From JBAXSK01 sp044358815 (GTDB lineage Bacteria > Cyanobacteriota > Cyanobacteriia > Pseudanabaenales > Pseudanabaenaceae), in contig JBIKNH010000205.1 in NCBI GenBank assembly GCA_044358815.1, positions 1 through 7,760 on the forward strand: a stretch of 7,760 nucleotides of DNA, read 5' to 3'. Below, one piece after another: positions 1 to 6,146 of the stretch; the first letter of the stretch is position 1, and each line of letters opens with the position of its first letter. The position numbers were made by a program, and so were the translations under genes. The notes under the pieces are model-generated. The model was not told the DNA's origin, did no database searches, and saw nothing but the letters and a program-made list of their open reading frames with translations.

Positions 1-1166
1 GCGGTACTGTTGGCGGGCACTGTAGCAGGCAAACCATTGGGAGTAGTCAGAGCGCCTGCACTGCCCGTACTAGGCACAAAAGGAATCGTAGTGGTTTCGG
101 TGCGTTGGCGGCTGTTGGATTTCGGACTGTGGTTTTCGGTAGGCTCTTCGCTAGGATTGACTTTAACCGCTGGGGCGGCTTTACCATAGCTGGGGTTAAA
201 AATCCGAATTACCCCCGATGGATCAACCAGTAGATAGCCAATGGTGGCACTGGAGACCAATAACAACAATAGGGAAATCAAACCCACTGGATTGAGCAAG
301 CTAGCAACAACCACTACTGCCGGATGGGGGGGCGGTGGTGGTAATGGCTCTTCTTCGACTAGATTAGGGGTTTCAGGATAAATATCGGATAGATTTTTGA
401 GGAATTCGTCTTCGGTTACGGGTTGATTCACCGCGTCGGCATCCTTCAGGGGTGGTTCTGGTGCTGTTGCAGTGGCAATGGGGGGAATTACAAAAGCTTG
501 GGGCACCGGCTGAGGCATGGTCGCCGCGCCGTTACTGTAACTACCATTGCCATTGTAGTTAGGGTTATAACTGCCGTTATGAGCACCGTTATTATTACCA
601 TTACTGCTAGGACCACCATATTCTGTATTGAGTGGTTCAAGGGGCAATTCCAATCGGGGGGTATGTAATGGCAACGGCTCATCCACTGGTGGACGGCTGG
701 TATGAGACTGCGGTTTAGGCAGGGGGGAAGGCTGGGCTGGGGGCTGGGATTGCAGCGTCGTTTGATTGGTTTTGCCAGAAACGCTATAGGGAGTAACTCC
801 TGGATTTACTGGCGCAGGGGAGCTAGTAGCCGCCGCCATAGGATTGGGTAAGTCAATGCTTTGGCGGGGCAATTTGGGCTTGGCTGGAGGATAAGCGCTG
901 GCATTAACAAAGCTATCACCGCCTAAACCAACCCCTAAACTGCCAAAACTATTTTCCTTTTGGCTTTGGGGCTGAAAGGGTTTTAGGTATGACATGCCAT
1001 TATCTTGCCAGTGGCGATAGCGCTCTAGTTCTTCGTCTAAGCGCAGATCTAGCCCTCCTAAAGCTGTGTGCAAAAAACTGGACTGAGCTAAGGAAATAAC
1101 GCTGCTATTGCTGGCATCGGCGGCAGCATGACTATCTTTGTTAACGGGTGCGTTTAGGGTTTGCAT
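1..1166 (-). CDS. Single-pass membrane protein with Pro/Asn-rich cytoplasmic region, partial (3' end off window)
   Basis: I do not recognise a named family. The frame is open from ATG 1166 to the left edge, giving 388 codons with no stop, and the C-terminus is missing. The start is supported by a good ribosome site, AGGAGAGG, at about 1175-1182. In order, the protein shows: a short segment LDLRLDEELERYRHWQ at residues 39-54, probably helical and possibly conserved in cyanobacteria; a long low-complexity Pro/Ser/Gln-rich region; an Asn/Gly/Ser/Tyr-rich stretch at 187-213; a run of five prolines at 276-280; and one strong hydrophobic segment at about 284-314. A polar Pro/Thr/Ser-rich tail follows. 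No signal peptide is seen, so the first 280 residues are probably cytoplasmic and the tail periplasmic. It lies downstream of the sigma-like gene in the same direction. A membrane-bound partner of that protein is possible, but no zinc anti-sigma motif (HxxxCxxC) is visible. Confidence 0.8.
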   Translation of the reverse strand, partial: MQTLNAPVNKDSHAAADASNSSVISLAQSSFLHTALGGLDLRLDEELERYRHWQDNGMSYLKPFQPQSQKENSFGSLGVGLGGDSFVNASAYPPAKPKLPRQSIDLPNPMAAATSSPAPVNPGVTPYSVSGKTNQTTLQSQPPAQPSPLPKPQSHTSRPPVDEPLPLHTPRLELPLEPLNTEYGGPSSNGNNNGAHNGSYNPNYNGNGSYSNGAATMPQPVPQAFVIPPIATATAPEPPLKDADAVNQPVTEDEFLKNLSDIYPETPNLVEEEPLPPPPPHPAVVVVASLLNPVGLISLLLLLVSSATIGYLLVDPSGVIRIFNPSYGKAAPAVKVNPSEEPTENHSPKSNSRQRTETTTIPFVPSTGSAGALTTPNGLPATVPANST

Positions 1167-1612
1167 AGGGATTTCCTCTCCTTGAATACCAATCTTCTTA
1201 AATAATTAATCCTGAATAACTAATCCTGCTCTGTAACCAGTCTTATCGAATTCCTCTAGGCAAATTTAAATTTAAGTTTTTTTAATTGGACTTGCTACTT
1301 GGACTTTAGTTGTTGATTTGCCGTAATCCAACCTATCTAAAGTTTTATGCCTGAATCGCTAACCTTAACGTCTATAGTATCTAGTTTATGTCTAATTTGA
1401 GATTAGCCTGGTAACTGTGATGGCGTAATTCCCAACTGATTAAAGTGATTACCACAATTTGAGATGACGCGATAATTACTCCTAAGATGCCAAAGGTTAC
1501 GAAAACCAAGCAATTTGGTAGGTAATGGGGCAAGTTTGGGCTACTCCCGTCTGTAAATCATCCAGTATTTTGGACTACCCCCATTAAGAATGAGTTAAGC
1601 ATGATTTGACGG
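1167..1612. other. 446-bp non-coding gap between sigma-like gene and membrane-protein gene
   Basis: This AT-rich stretch is the 3' flank of the sigma-like gene and the leader of the membrane-protein gene, both on the minus strand. I see no tRNA, no convincing intrinsic terminator and no ORF with coding character on either strand. The longest minus-strand open stretch, about 45 codons at roughly 1408-1545, has no credible start. A short palindrome, AAATTTAAATTT, lies near 1263-1275. The only clear signal is the Shine-Dalgarno of the downstream gene at about 1175-1182. The gap length suggests that the membrane-protein gene has its own promoter, but I cannot place one with confidence. Confidence 0.5.
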
Positions 1613-2308
1613 TTAACCCATCGTTACCACGCGACGAGATTTACTATTACCTTGTTGATTTCCCTGTTCACTGTCTGACCAAATTTCTGAATCATCCACA
1701 CTCTGGTTACTCAAGTAAATGTCTTTAATATCCTCCGGTAATACTTCATCAAGGGCTTGGTAAGCTTTGGTTAACATGGCTTTGACCTCCGTAGGGGAAA
1801 TCGCTTCACCTTCTGCCTGCAAGTAAGCGGAAATCCGTGACGGGCTCCAGCCAAAGGTTTGGGATAAAACCATCACTAACCGTAAATCACCAGGCATTTG
1901 ATTTAGGGCTTGATTGAGATAACACCAAAACACAGGGGGCGTATCACTCAAAGAATATTGAATTTCTTCGACGGGGGGTAAGTCGCTACGGTTGATCATC
2001 AAAGCGGCAATATTAATTAACCAGCTTTGCAGTGATAGCCGAGGACTCATTGCCTGTAAGTCTAGAACTCGCATTTCGTGGTAGATATACTCCCACGTTT
2101 TGGCAAATAAATAGTCACACTGGACCGGCGAGCGGGTGGCAGTGCAGATCAGCGTATAAAGTACTTGACCGTAACGACAGAAGATTGCGGTGAAGTATTT
2201 CCCCATTTCGGGGTAACGCTGAAACATGGTCAACAGATCCCGATCACTCTTCTGAAAAAGAGCTTGGATCGTAGGATGATGAATTTCGGGAAGGGGTGGG
2301 AGTTGCAC
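1613..2308 (-). CDS. ECF-like sigma-70 family RNA polymerase sigma factor (divergent)
   Basis: The product is 231 aa from GTG 2308. An in-frame stop lies at 2357-2359, no ATG lies between it and the GTG, and the next in-frame ATG is codon 28, inside the conserved part, so GTG is preferred. Residues about 22-80 resemble sigma region 2: DRDLLTMFQRYP, then CRYGQVLYTLI, then the TWEYI helix at 71-75. SWLINIAALMIN at 95-106 matches the WLxxIAxN turn that follows region 2 in ECF factors. Residues 128-191 resemble region 4: a LNQALNQMPGDLRLVMVL helix, GWSPSRISAYLQ as the helix-turn-helix, and a final helix to LP at 190-191. Region 3 is absent, as in ECF factors. The tail after 200 is polar and unconserved. 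The core and DNA-contact residues are divergent, so it might not be an active sigma factor. The call rests on recalled family patterns. Confidence 0.7.
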   Translation of the reverse strand: MQLPPLPEIHHPTIQALFQKSDRDLLTMFQRYPEMGKYFTAIFCRYGQVLYTLICTATRSPVQCDYLFAKTWEYIYHEMRVLDLQAMSPRLSLQSWLINIAALMINRSDLPPVEEIQYSLSDTPPVFWCYLNQALNQMPGDLRLVMVLSQTFGWSPSRISAYLQAEGEAISPTEVKAMLTKAYQALDEVLPEDIKDIYLSNQSVDDSEIWSDSEQGNQQGNSKSRRVVTMG

Positions 2309-2344
2309 GATCAGCAGGGGGGAAAAGGGGTGAGATGATGTGGG

Positions 2345-2372
2345 AATATAGTTTGTCTAGGGAGGGTGTCTA
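2345..2372 (-). promoter_or_regulatory. Candidate promoter of the sigma-like gene
   Basis: On the minus strand a -35-like TAGACA (2372-2367) and a -10-like TATATT (2350-2345) are separated by 16 bp. Each differs from the sigma-70 consensus at one base. Transcription would start near 2338, giving a leader of about 30 nt before GTG 2308. Seen by eye only. Confidence 0.4.
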
Positions 2373-2375
2373 GGG
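2354..2375. repeat. Perfect 9-bp direct repeat TGTCTAGGG, spacing 4 bp
   Basis: TGTCTAGGG occurs at 2354-2362 and again at 2367-2375, a 13-bp period. The second copy overlaps the -35 element and the first lies in the spacer of the candidate promoter, so the pair could be an operator. No known regulator is assigned. Confidence 0.5.
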
Positions 2376-2391
2376 GCAATATTGGTTCGGG

Positions 2392-2601
2392 GTGGATAAT
2401 AATGCACAACATAGTAACAGCAAAGCCCCAGATTGCAACCGGAATTTTGACGGATTCAACATCGCCGCAACACTACCCCAAACTTGTCCCAAACTTACCG
2501 CCAAACAGCGGGATGACATTAACCTAATGTTAGACGGGCTAGGGTTTGCGATTGGTTCGGTTTGGTTTGCCTTGGACTACTCTGGGTTAGTTTTGGTCTA
2601 G
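2392..2601 (+). CDS. Doubtful small hypothetical protein (69 aa)
   Basis: An open frame runs from GTG 2392 to TAG 2601, just one base before the end of ktrA on the other strand. It begins with Asn/Ser-rich sequence, has an amphipathic stretch LTAKQRDDINLMLDGL at residues 35-50, and ends in a short hydrophobic tail. I do not recognise a family. Codon use is not unlike its neighbours, and the ORF fills an otherwise empty gap between two minus-strand genes. Against it, no Shine-Dalgarno precedes the GTG, the nearest ATG is out of frame, and the 5' end lies only 17 bp from the repeats upstream of the sigma-like gene. It may be chance. Confidence 0.25.
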   Translation: MDNNAQHSNSKAPDCNRNFDGFNIAATLPQTCPKLTAKQRDDINLMLDGLGFAIGSVWFALDYSGLVLV

Positions 2602-2602
2602 A

Positions 2603-3319
2603 TTACTTTTGGGTGGGACGCTTAGGGGCTTCGTCAATGGGTAGACGGCTAATGTCTTTATTTGCCCCAATCAAAACGATCATGGTGCCTTGTTCGAGTT
2701 TGCGGTCAGGGCGGGGATTAATTTCATATTTGCCGTCTTGGGCGATCGCCAGAATGGTCACGCCATAGTTACCCCGTAATTTGAGATCCAAGATAGATTT
2801 GCCGTCGAAGGATGGGGGGACGATTGCCTCAACAATGCTGTTGTTGTCATCTAGTTCTAGGCGTTCTAAAATCCCCCGCTGGGTAAGACTACGGGCGACG
2901 GCTTTACCCATTTCTGCTTCGGGATAAACCACTAGATCCGCCCCAACTTTTTTAAGCAAAGTGCCGTGAACCTCTGAAGAGGCTTTAGCAATGACATTTT
3001 TTACCCCTGCTTCTTTGACGTGCAGCGTAGTAATAATGCTTTCTTCCAGATAATTACCAATGGCAACAATCACCGTATCAAAATCCTTGATGCCGATTTC
3101 CCGCAAAGCAATGGGATCACTGGTATTGGCTTGGACACAGTGAATTGGTAACTGTTCTGCCAAGATGTGAGACACCAGTTCACCGTTGCGGTCCACCCCT
3201 AAGACTTCATAGCCAGCTTCTACCAAGGTTTGGCACACGGACTTACCAAAACGACCTAAACCCAACACCGCAAATTGACGGCGTTCTTCTTGAATGCGAC
3301 GGAGAAAGTTGGGCAGCAT
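2603..3319 (-). CDS. ktrA: KtrA/TrkA-type K+ uptake regulatory subunit (RCK domain)
   Basis: This is a cytoplasmic NAD(P)/nucleotide-binding regulator that forms a ring on a KtrB/TrkH-type K+ channel and gates it. The 238 aa match the usual KtrA length, with one RCK unit rather than the two of E. coli TrkA. Residues 16-140 form the RCK-N Rossmann fold. It has GLGRFG at 20-25, acidic D43 at the end of strand 2 (VLGVDRN), VAIG at 85-88, and GADLVVYPEAEMGKAVA at 126-142, where the PExxMG signature is typical. Residues about 150-228 form RCK-C. The start is ATG 3319, with no clear Shine-Dalgarno. The gene lies 64 bp downstream of bioY on the same strand without an obvious terminator between. No ktrB is in the window. 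In Synechocystis the Ktr genes are also scattered. Confidence 0.93.
   Translation of the reverse strand: MLPNFLRRIQEERRQFAVLGLGRFGKSVCQTLVEAGYEVLGVDRNGELVSHILAEQLPIHCVQANTSDPIALREIGIKDFDTVIVAIGNYLEESIITTLHVKEAGVKNVIAKASSEVHGTLLKKVGADLVVYPEAEMGKAVARSLTQRGILERLELDDNNSIVEAIVPPSFDGKSILDLKLRGNYGVTILAIAQDGKYEINPRPDRKLEQGTMIVLIGANKDISRLPIDEAPKRPTQK
2742..2749. repeat. HIP1 octamer GCGATCGC
   Basis: One copy of the highly iterated palindrome typical of many cyanobacterial genomes lies inside ktrA. It supports the taxonomic reading. Confidence 0.9.
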
Positions 3320-3383
3320 AGTAGTTAACTGAAGATATGACCAAGACTAAGAGTTGATGATTGAAATAACAGAAGTTTTTTGG

Positions 3384-3986
3384 TTAGCCACGATATAACA
3401 AAACGCGACGCAATAGGAATGAAACCACCACTGTGGCACAAATCACAAACAACTGTCCGGGGAGCATCTGTACTGAATATTGCCATAACGCCTGCTGTAT
3501 AACAGACCAGTTACCAAACTGGCTTACCAGCAAGTAGATGATTCCGACAGTGTGAATCGTAATTAGTCCCATTAAACAACTAATGGTGATTCTTTCGATG
3601 CTGTTGATCGGAAAAGTGGCGAGCCAACCTTGACTAGGACGGGCAAATGCAAATAAGCCGCAGACCCATCCCCCAGCAATAAACCCCAGTAAGTAGCCGA
3701 AACTAGGTAGTTTCAGGTAACCTAACCCACCCCCTTGGTAAAACACACTAAATCCACTCAACCCCAGCAGCACATAGGACAGTTGAGATAAAAATGCGGC
3801 ATTGCGTCCACCCATGCACCCCGTAAGCAGGACTGCGCCGATCTGCATGGTGACGCTGATCGGCTCGATGATCAGGCGGTTACTTTGATTGAGTAATGGC
3901 ACTACTAGGGCAGGCTGCAAAAATGTACTGCCGATGGTTAGTAATAATCCGGTTAATGCCCACAGGAACTGTAACGTGACTGGCAC
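3384..3986 (-). CDS. bioY: BioY, biotin transporter substrate-binding (S) component
   Basis: This is an integral membrane protein of 200 aa, the usual BioY size, with about six hydrophobic segments. BioY binds biotin and works alone or with the ECF energizing module (EcfT plus two ATPases). Family marks are GGRNAAFLSQLSYVLLG at 59-75, GGGLGYL at 85-91, SFGYLLGF at 95-102 and LPGQLFVICA at 175-184. Many BioY proteins have a PGDxxK-like motif in the last region. Here the Asp and Lys are replaced (PGQLFV), which I take as a branch-specific change rather than damage. The start is GTG 3986: two codons upstream is TAA, so no earlier start exists, and no Shine-Dalgarno is visible. It probably leads a bioY-ktrA transcript. 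No ecfT, ecfA or biotin-synthesis gene is present. Confidence 0.9.
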   Translation of the reverse strand: MPVTLQFLWALTGLLLTIGSTFLQPALVVPLLNQSNRLIIEPISVTMQIGAVLLTGCMGGRNAAFLSQLSYVLLGLSGFSVFYQGGGLGYLKLPSFGYLLGFIAGGWVCGLFAFARPSQGWLATFPINSIERITISCLMGLITIHTVGIIYLLVSQFGNWSVIQQALWQYSVQMLPGQLFVICATVVVSFLLRRVLLYRG

Positions 3987-4037
3987 AGAGTTTTAGGGTT
4001 TGAGGGGTGAGTGAAAGATGAATTGTAGTTTTAAATG

Positions 4038-4066
4038 ATAATAGGGCACTCAGGGCAGGGATTGAA
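4038..4066 (-). promoter_or_regulatory. Weak candidate promoter for bioY
   Basis: On the minus strand, TTCAAT (4066-4061) and TATTAT (4043-4038) are spaced by 17 bp, 50 bp upstream of the GTG start. The -10 is good and the -35 poor. Confidence 0.25.
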
Positions 4067-4168
4067 AGGGTTGTTTTTTGCGTTGATCCCTTCGGTGGCG
4101 TTTTCTAACATATCAAGATTGCTTGATTTGAGTAAGGGTTGCTTCTAATTCTGGATTGGTTATAGCTA

Positions 4169-4311
4169 AGAGCGTGTTTGAGAAGTTTTGCTCCCTCTAA
4201 ATCCCCCTTAGAAAGAGAGACTTTTTTGGTCTTTTCCACCCTTTTTAAGGGGGGCTAGGGGGGTATCAATAATTGTTTTTAGCGAATATGCAGACTTTCC
4301 AAACACCCTCT
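4169..4311. mobile_element. MITE-like element, 143 bp, flanked by TA
   Basis: The ends are imperfect inverted repeats: AGAGCGTGTTTGAGAAGTTT on the left, and on the right the complement of AGAGGGTGTTTGGAAAGTCT, matching at 16 of 20 positions. TA flanks both sides (4167-4168 and 4312-4313), as expected for a TA target duplication of the IS630/Tc1-mariner type. Inside, CCCTCTAAATCCCCCTTAG near 4193-4212 can pair with AAGGGGGGCTAGGGGG near 4248-4263, so most of the element folds into a long hairpin. There is no ORF. I recall similar AATCCCCCTTA...AAGGGGGGCTAGGGGGG repeats from cyanobacterial genomes. The parent transposase family is inferred from the TA only. Confidence 0.7.
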
Positions 4312-4314
4312 TAA

Positions 4315-4500
4315 TCAGGCATTTTCACCTTTAACTCTTGTCATGTAAGTTTTGCTAACGATCTGATCTTCATCGGCAATAAAATTAGGATAAACTTTCC
4401 ATCCGTCTATCACGTAAAAATAGCATTACCATTTACCAACAATTTCCCATAATGGAGCAGTTGTTTCTTGGTGATGCCAGCCCCTCCTAATCATCCCTTG
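4315..4500 (-). pseudogene. Decayed fragment of IS1-like transposase (C-terminal part)
   Basis: Reading leftward, codons from 4425 give CYFYVIDGWKVYPNFI and then DQIVSKTYMTRVKGEN, ending at TGA 4317-4315. I recall the pattern YxxDGWxVYxxFI...SKTYMTRVEGEN from the DDE region of cyanobacterial IS1-family transposases. There it continues as TRLRHYLARLHRKT, which is missing here. A TAA at 4428-4426 interrupts the frame just before CYF and looks like a Gln codon turned to stop. Upstream, WHHQETTAPLWEIVGKW continues in frame to about 4480. The break after GEN lies within 10 bp of the MITE end, but no continuation is evident beyond the MITE, so a deletion is more likely than simple interruption. The upstream limit is uncertain. 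Confidence 0.6.
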
Positions 4501-4637
4501 ATTCAGCAACGCCGAATTATCTATATAGACAATTCAAATCAAAAATACAGCTTCGACTCTGCTCAGCTAACCTACACCGATTTGTTCGATCAATCCTTCC
4601 TCTCAAACTGATTTTCCAAATCCTCCTATTGCATCCC

Positions 4638-4666
4638 TTAATTGCTCAATAGACTGTAGCTATACT
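4638..4666 (+). promoter_or_regulatory. Candidate promoter of the FTR1 gene
   Basis: TTAATT (4638-4643) and TATACT (4661-4666) are separated by 17 bp. The -10 differs from consensus at one base and the -35 at three. It lies about 114 bp upstream of the start, leaving a leader that contains the hairpins described next. No iron-regulator (Fur) box was recognised by eye. Confidence 0.35.
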
Positions 4667-4717
4667 TTAAACATGGAATACATGAGGCAAAACAAAGCCG
4701 TCCTAGTGGTTGCTCAG

Positions 4718-4762
4718 CCTGTCGCAGTGAAGGACAGGGTTTAAAACCGATTTTTTCGATAA
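4718..4762 (+). promoter_or_regulatory. Structured leader of the FTR1 gene: hairpin plus T-run
   Basis: CCTGTC (4718-4723) pairs perfectly with GACAGG (4733-4738) across a 9-nt loop. A short palindrome, GGTTTAAAACC (4738-4748), follows and then a six-T run at 4751-4756. The layout looks like a weak terminator or attenuator, or the relic of a transposon right end. It sits just upstream of the ribosome site. The segment 4737-4762 has a near-copy at 6121-6146. Its function is unknown. Confidence 0.4.
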
Positions 4763-4765
4763 TTC

Positions 4766-4770
4766 AGAGG
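4766..4770 (+). promoter_or_regulatory. Ribosome binding site AGAGG deciding GTG start 4780
   Basis: AGAGG lies 9 nt upstream of GTG 4780 and no ATG is nearby in frame. It supports the GTG start of the iron permease. Confidence 0.5.
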
Positions 4771-4779
4771 TGAATAACG

Positions 4780-5904
4780 GTGACTGGTTTGACTGGTTTA
4801 TTGAGTGGTTTTGGTTTATTGAGTGTTTTACCTGGTGGTGGCGGCGATGATCTGAGTCTCCTGATTGCGCCCTTTGCCATCACCCTGCGAGAAGGGGTAG
4901 AGGCGGCGCTAGTGGTGGGCATTGTCAACGCCTATCTACAAAAAAGCCAACGACAGCAATTACAGCCCTTTGTGGGATGGGGCATTGCGGCGGGTTTAGG
5001 GATCAGTATTTTGGTGGGGAGTTTATTTTACGCGGCTCTCGATGCCAAATTCATTTACAGTCTGTTTCATGGTGGCAAAGCCATTGACTTAACCGATCCT
5101 TTGGGGGTGCTGTGGTCGCGGTTCTATCGCCAGATTTTCGAGGGGGGGCTAGGGCTGTTTGCCATCACGATGTTAAGTTGGATGCTGGTGTGGATGACCC
5201 AAAATGCGAAATCCCTAAAAGGCGAAATCGAACAAGTCCTCCGCCGCAACCTCAATCAGGGTAGTCAAGATCCTCCAAGTCCTAAGACACTTAATCTCAA
5301 TACCCCAGCCACCACAACAAATCCCCTAGGGAAAAATTCTGGGGCATGGGCGGTGTTTAGCTTGGTTTTAATTGCTGTGGCGCGGGAGGGAATTGAAGTT
5401 GTAGCATTTCTGGGGGCACAGTTACAAACCGGCTGGCTGCCCATTGTGGGGGCGAGTTTGGGCTTATTAGGGGCGGTGATTATTGGGGTTGCCCTATTTC
5501 AATTTGGCGTAAAACTGAATTTACGACTATTTTTCCAAGTACTGGGCGGTTTTTTGTTGCTGATCGTGGCGGGGCTGTGGTTAAGCGTGTTGTCTCATGG
5601 TGACAAAGCGGTATTGATCTGGCAGCAAATCACTGGACAGTCTCTGTGCTGGTCCGCCAATGGTATCACCTGTATTTTGGGGCGCGAAATCTGGGATTTA
5701 CATAGTATTTTGCCGGACAAGGGTTTTCCAGGGGTCATCCTTAAGGCACTGCTAGGTTATCGAGACCATCTCTATGCTTTACAGGGTGCGACCTATTTGG
5801 GATTTCTTGCCATTGCGGGTTGGCGGTATCGTCAGGCTTTACAACTAGGGGCAAATTCTGTCGCTGCTGCCTCTAAAGAGTCTCCCTCTCAAGAGTCTCA
5901 ATGA
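4780..5904 (+). CDS. FTR1/EfeU-family high-affinity iron permease
   Basis: This inner-membrane iron permease has 374 aa. It carries two REGxE motifs in membrane helices, REGVE at 37-41 and REGIE at 202-206, which are the iron-binding signature of the FTR1/OFeT family. Predicted helices lie at about 27-48, 64-86, 119-138, 188-210, 217-238, 243-268 and 338-355, seven as in EfeU. It is longer than E. coli EfeU because of a Pro/Thr/Asn-rich loop at about 145-187 and a loop at 270-335. C290 and C298 in the latter could form a disulfide. The first 24 residues are built from a DNA micro-repeat and are unlikely to be conserved. No EfeO, EfeB or multicopper oxidase gene lies nearby, so its oxidase or ferrous-iron partner is not visible. 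The start is GTG 4780 with AGAGG upstream. It ends at TGA 5902-5904. Confidence 0.92.
   Translation: MTGLTGLLSGFGLLSVLPGGGGDDLSLLIAPFAITLREGVEAALVVGIVNAYLQKSQRQQLQPFVGWGIAAGLGISILVGSLFYAALDAKFIYSLFHGGKAIDLTDPLGVLWSRFYRQIFEGGLGLFAITMLSWMLVWMTQNAKSLKGEIEQVLRRNLNQGSQDPPSPKTLNLNTPATTTNPLGKNSGAWAVFSLVLIAVAREGIEVVAFLGAQLQTGWLPIVGASLGLLGAVIIGVALFQFGVKLNLRLFFQVLGGFLLLIVAGLWLSVLSHGDKAVLIWQQITGQSLCWSANGITCILGREIWDLHSILPDKGFPGVILKALLGYRDHLYALQGATYLGFLAIAGWRYRQALQLGANSVAAASKESPSQESQ
4794..4829 (+). repeat. Two tandem 18-bp units in the 5' end of the FTR1 gene
   Basis: TGGTTTATTGAGTGGTTT (4794-4811) is followed by a copy at 4812-4829 with one mismatch. They encode the similar strings GLLSGF and GLLSVL. 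A shorter tandem, TGACTGGTT twice (4781-4798), overlaps the first unit. Confidence 0.7.
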
Positions 5905-5961
5905 ACATCTAGCAAGCAATATCTAGTAGTAACCTGGTAGTCCCCTGTCCTGTAATACCCA

Positions 5962-5977
5962 ATATCTGTATATCTGT
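5962..5977. repeat. Tandem duplication of ATATCTGT
   Basis: Two perfect adjacent 8-bp copies sit in a pyrimidine-rich stretch with further imperfect copies (ATATCCATC, ACATCTGTC) downstream, suggesting short-sequence repeat expansion. Confidence 0.5.
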
Positions 5978-6120
5978 CTTTTAATATCCATCTTGTAACA
6001 TCTGTCTCGTTTCCTGTCGTTGTCATCTGCTAACTTGCACCCTAGGGCTTTAGTTCTTGATGGGTGATGCTGTGGCTCTGAGTCAAATCTAAGTTGTTCG
6101 ACAGACCAGGCAAAAGAACG

Positions 6121-6146
6121 GGGGTGAAAACCCAGTTTTCCGATAA
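6121..6146 (+). repeat. Second copy of the 26-bp motif found before the FTR1 gene
   Basis: Aligned without gaps to 4737-4762, 21 of 26 bases agree, including AAAACC, a TTTT core and CGATAA. Here GGG and CCC can pair around TGAAAA, followed by a four-T run. It lies 67 bp upstream of the start of the small RHH-like protein. Confidence 0.5.

Larger units (their letters stand above)
3987..4779. other. 793-bp divergent non-coding region with mobile-element debris
   Basis: This gap separates bioY (minus) from the iron permease gene (plus). From left to right it holds the bioY upstream region, a 143-bp MITE-like element, a decayed IS1-like transposase fragment, a featureless stretch at about 4500-4630, a candidate promoter, and a structured leader before the permease. 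I see no intact gene. Left of the MITE, the minus strand has a short open stretch ending ITNPELEATLTQIKQS and a stop. It may be the tail of a lost gene but cannot be supported further. Confidence 0.6.

Noticed and set aside
423..668. 81-codon plus-strand ORF
   Set aside because: It lies antisense to the Pro/Asn-rich membrane-protein gene, and its Thr/Val/Ile runs mirror the Asn/Gly repeats there. No start signal.
488..682. 64-codon minus-strand ORF
   Set aside because: Out of frame with the real gene on the same strand; a by-product of the same low-complexity sequence.
1408..1545. About 45 open codons on the minus strand in the gap after the sigma-like gene
   Set aside because: No credible start, no ribosome site and no family resemblance.
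2562..2768. 68-codon plus-strand ORF
   Set aside because: Mostly antisense to the 3' end of ktrA, whose frame is clearly the coding one.
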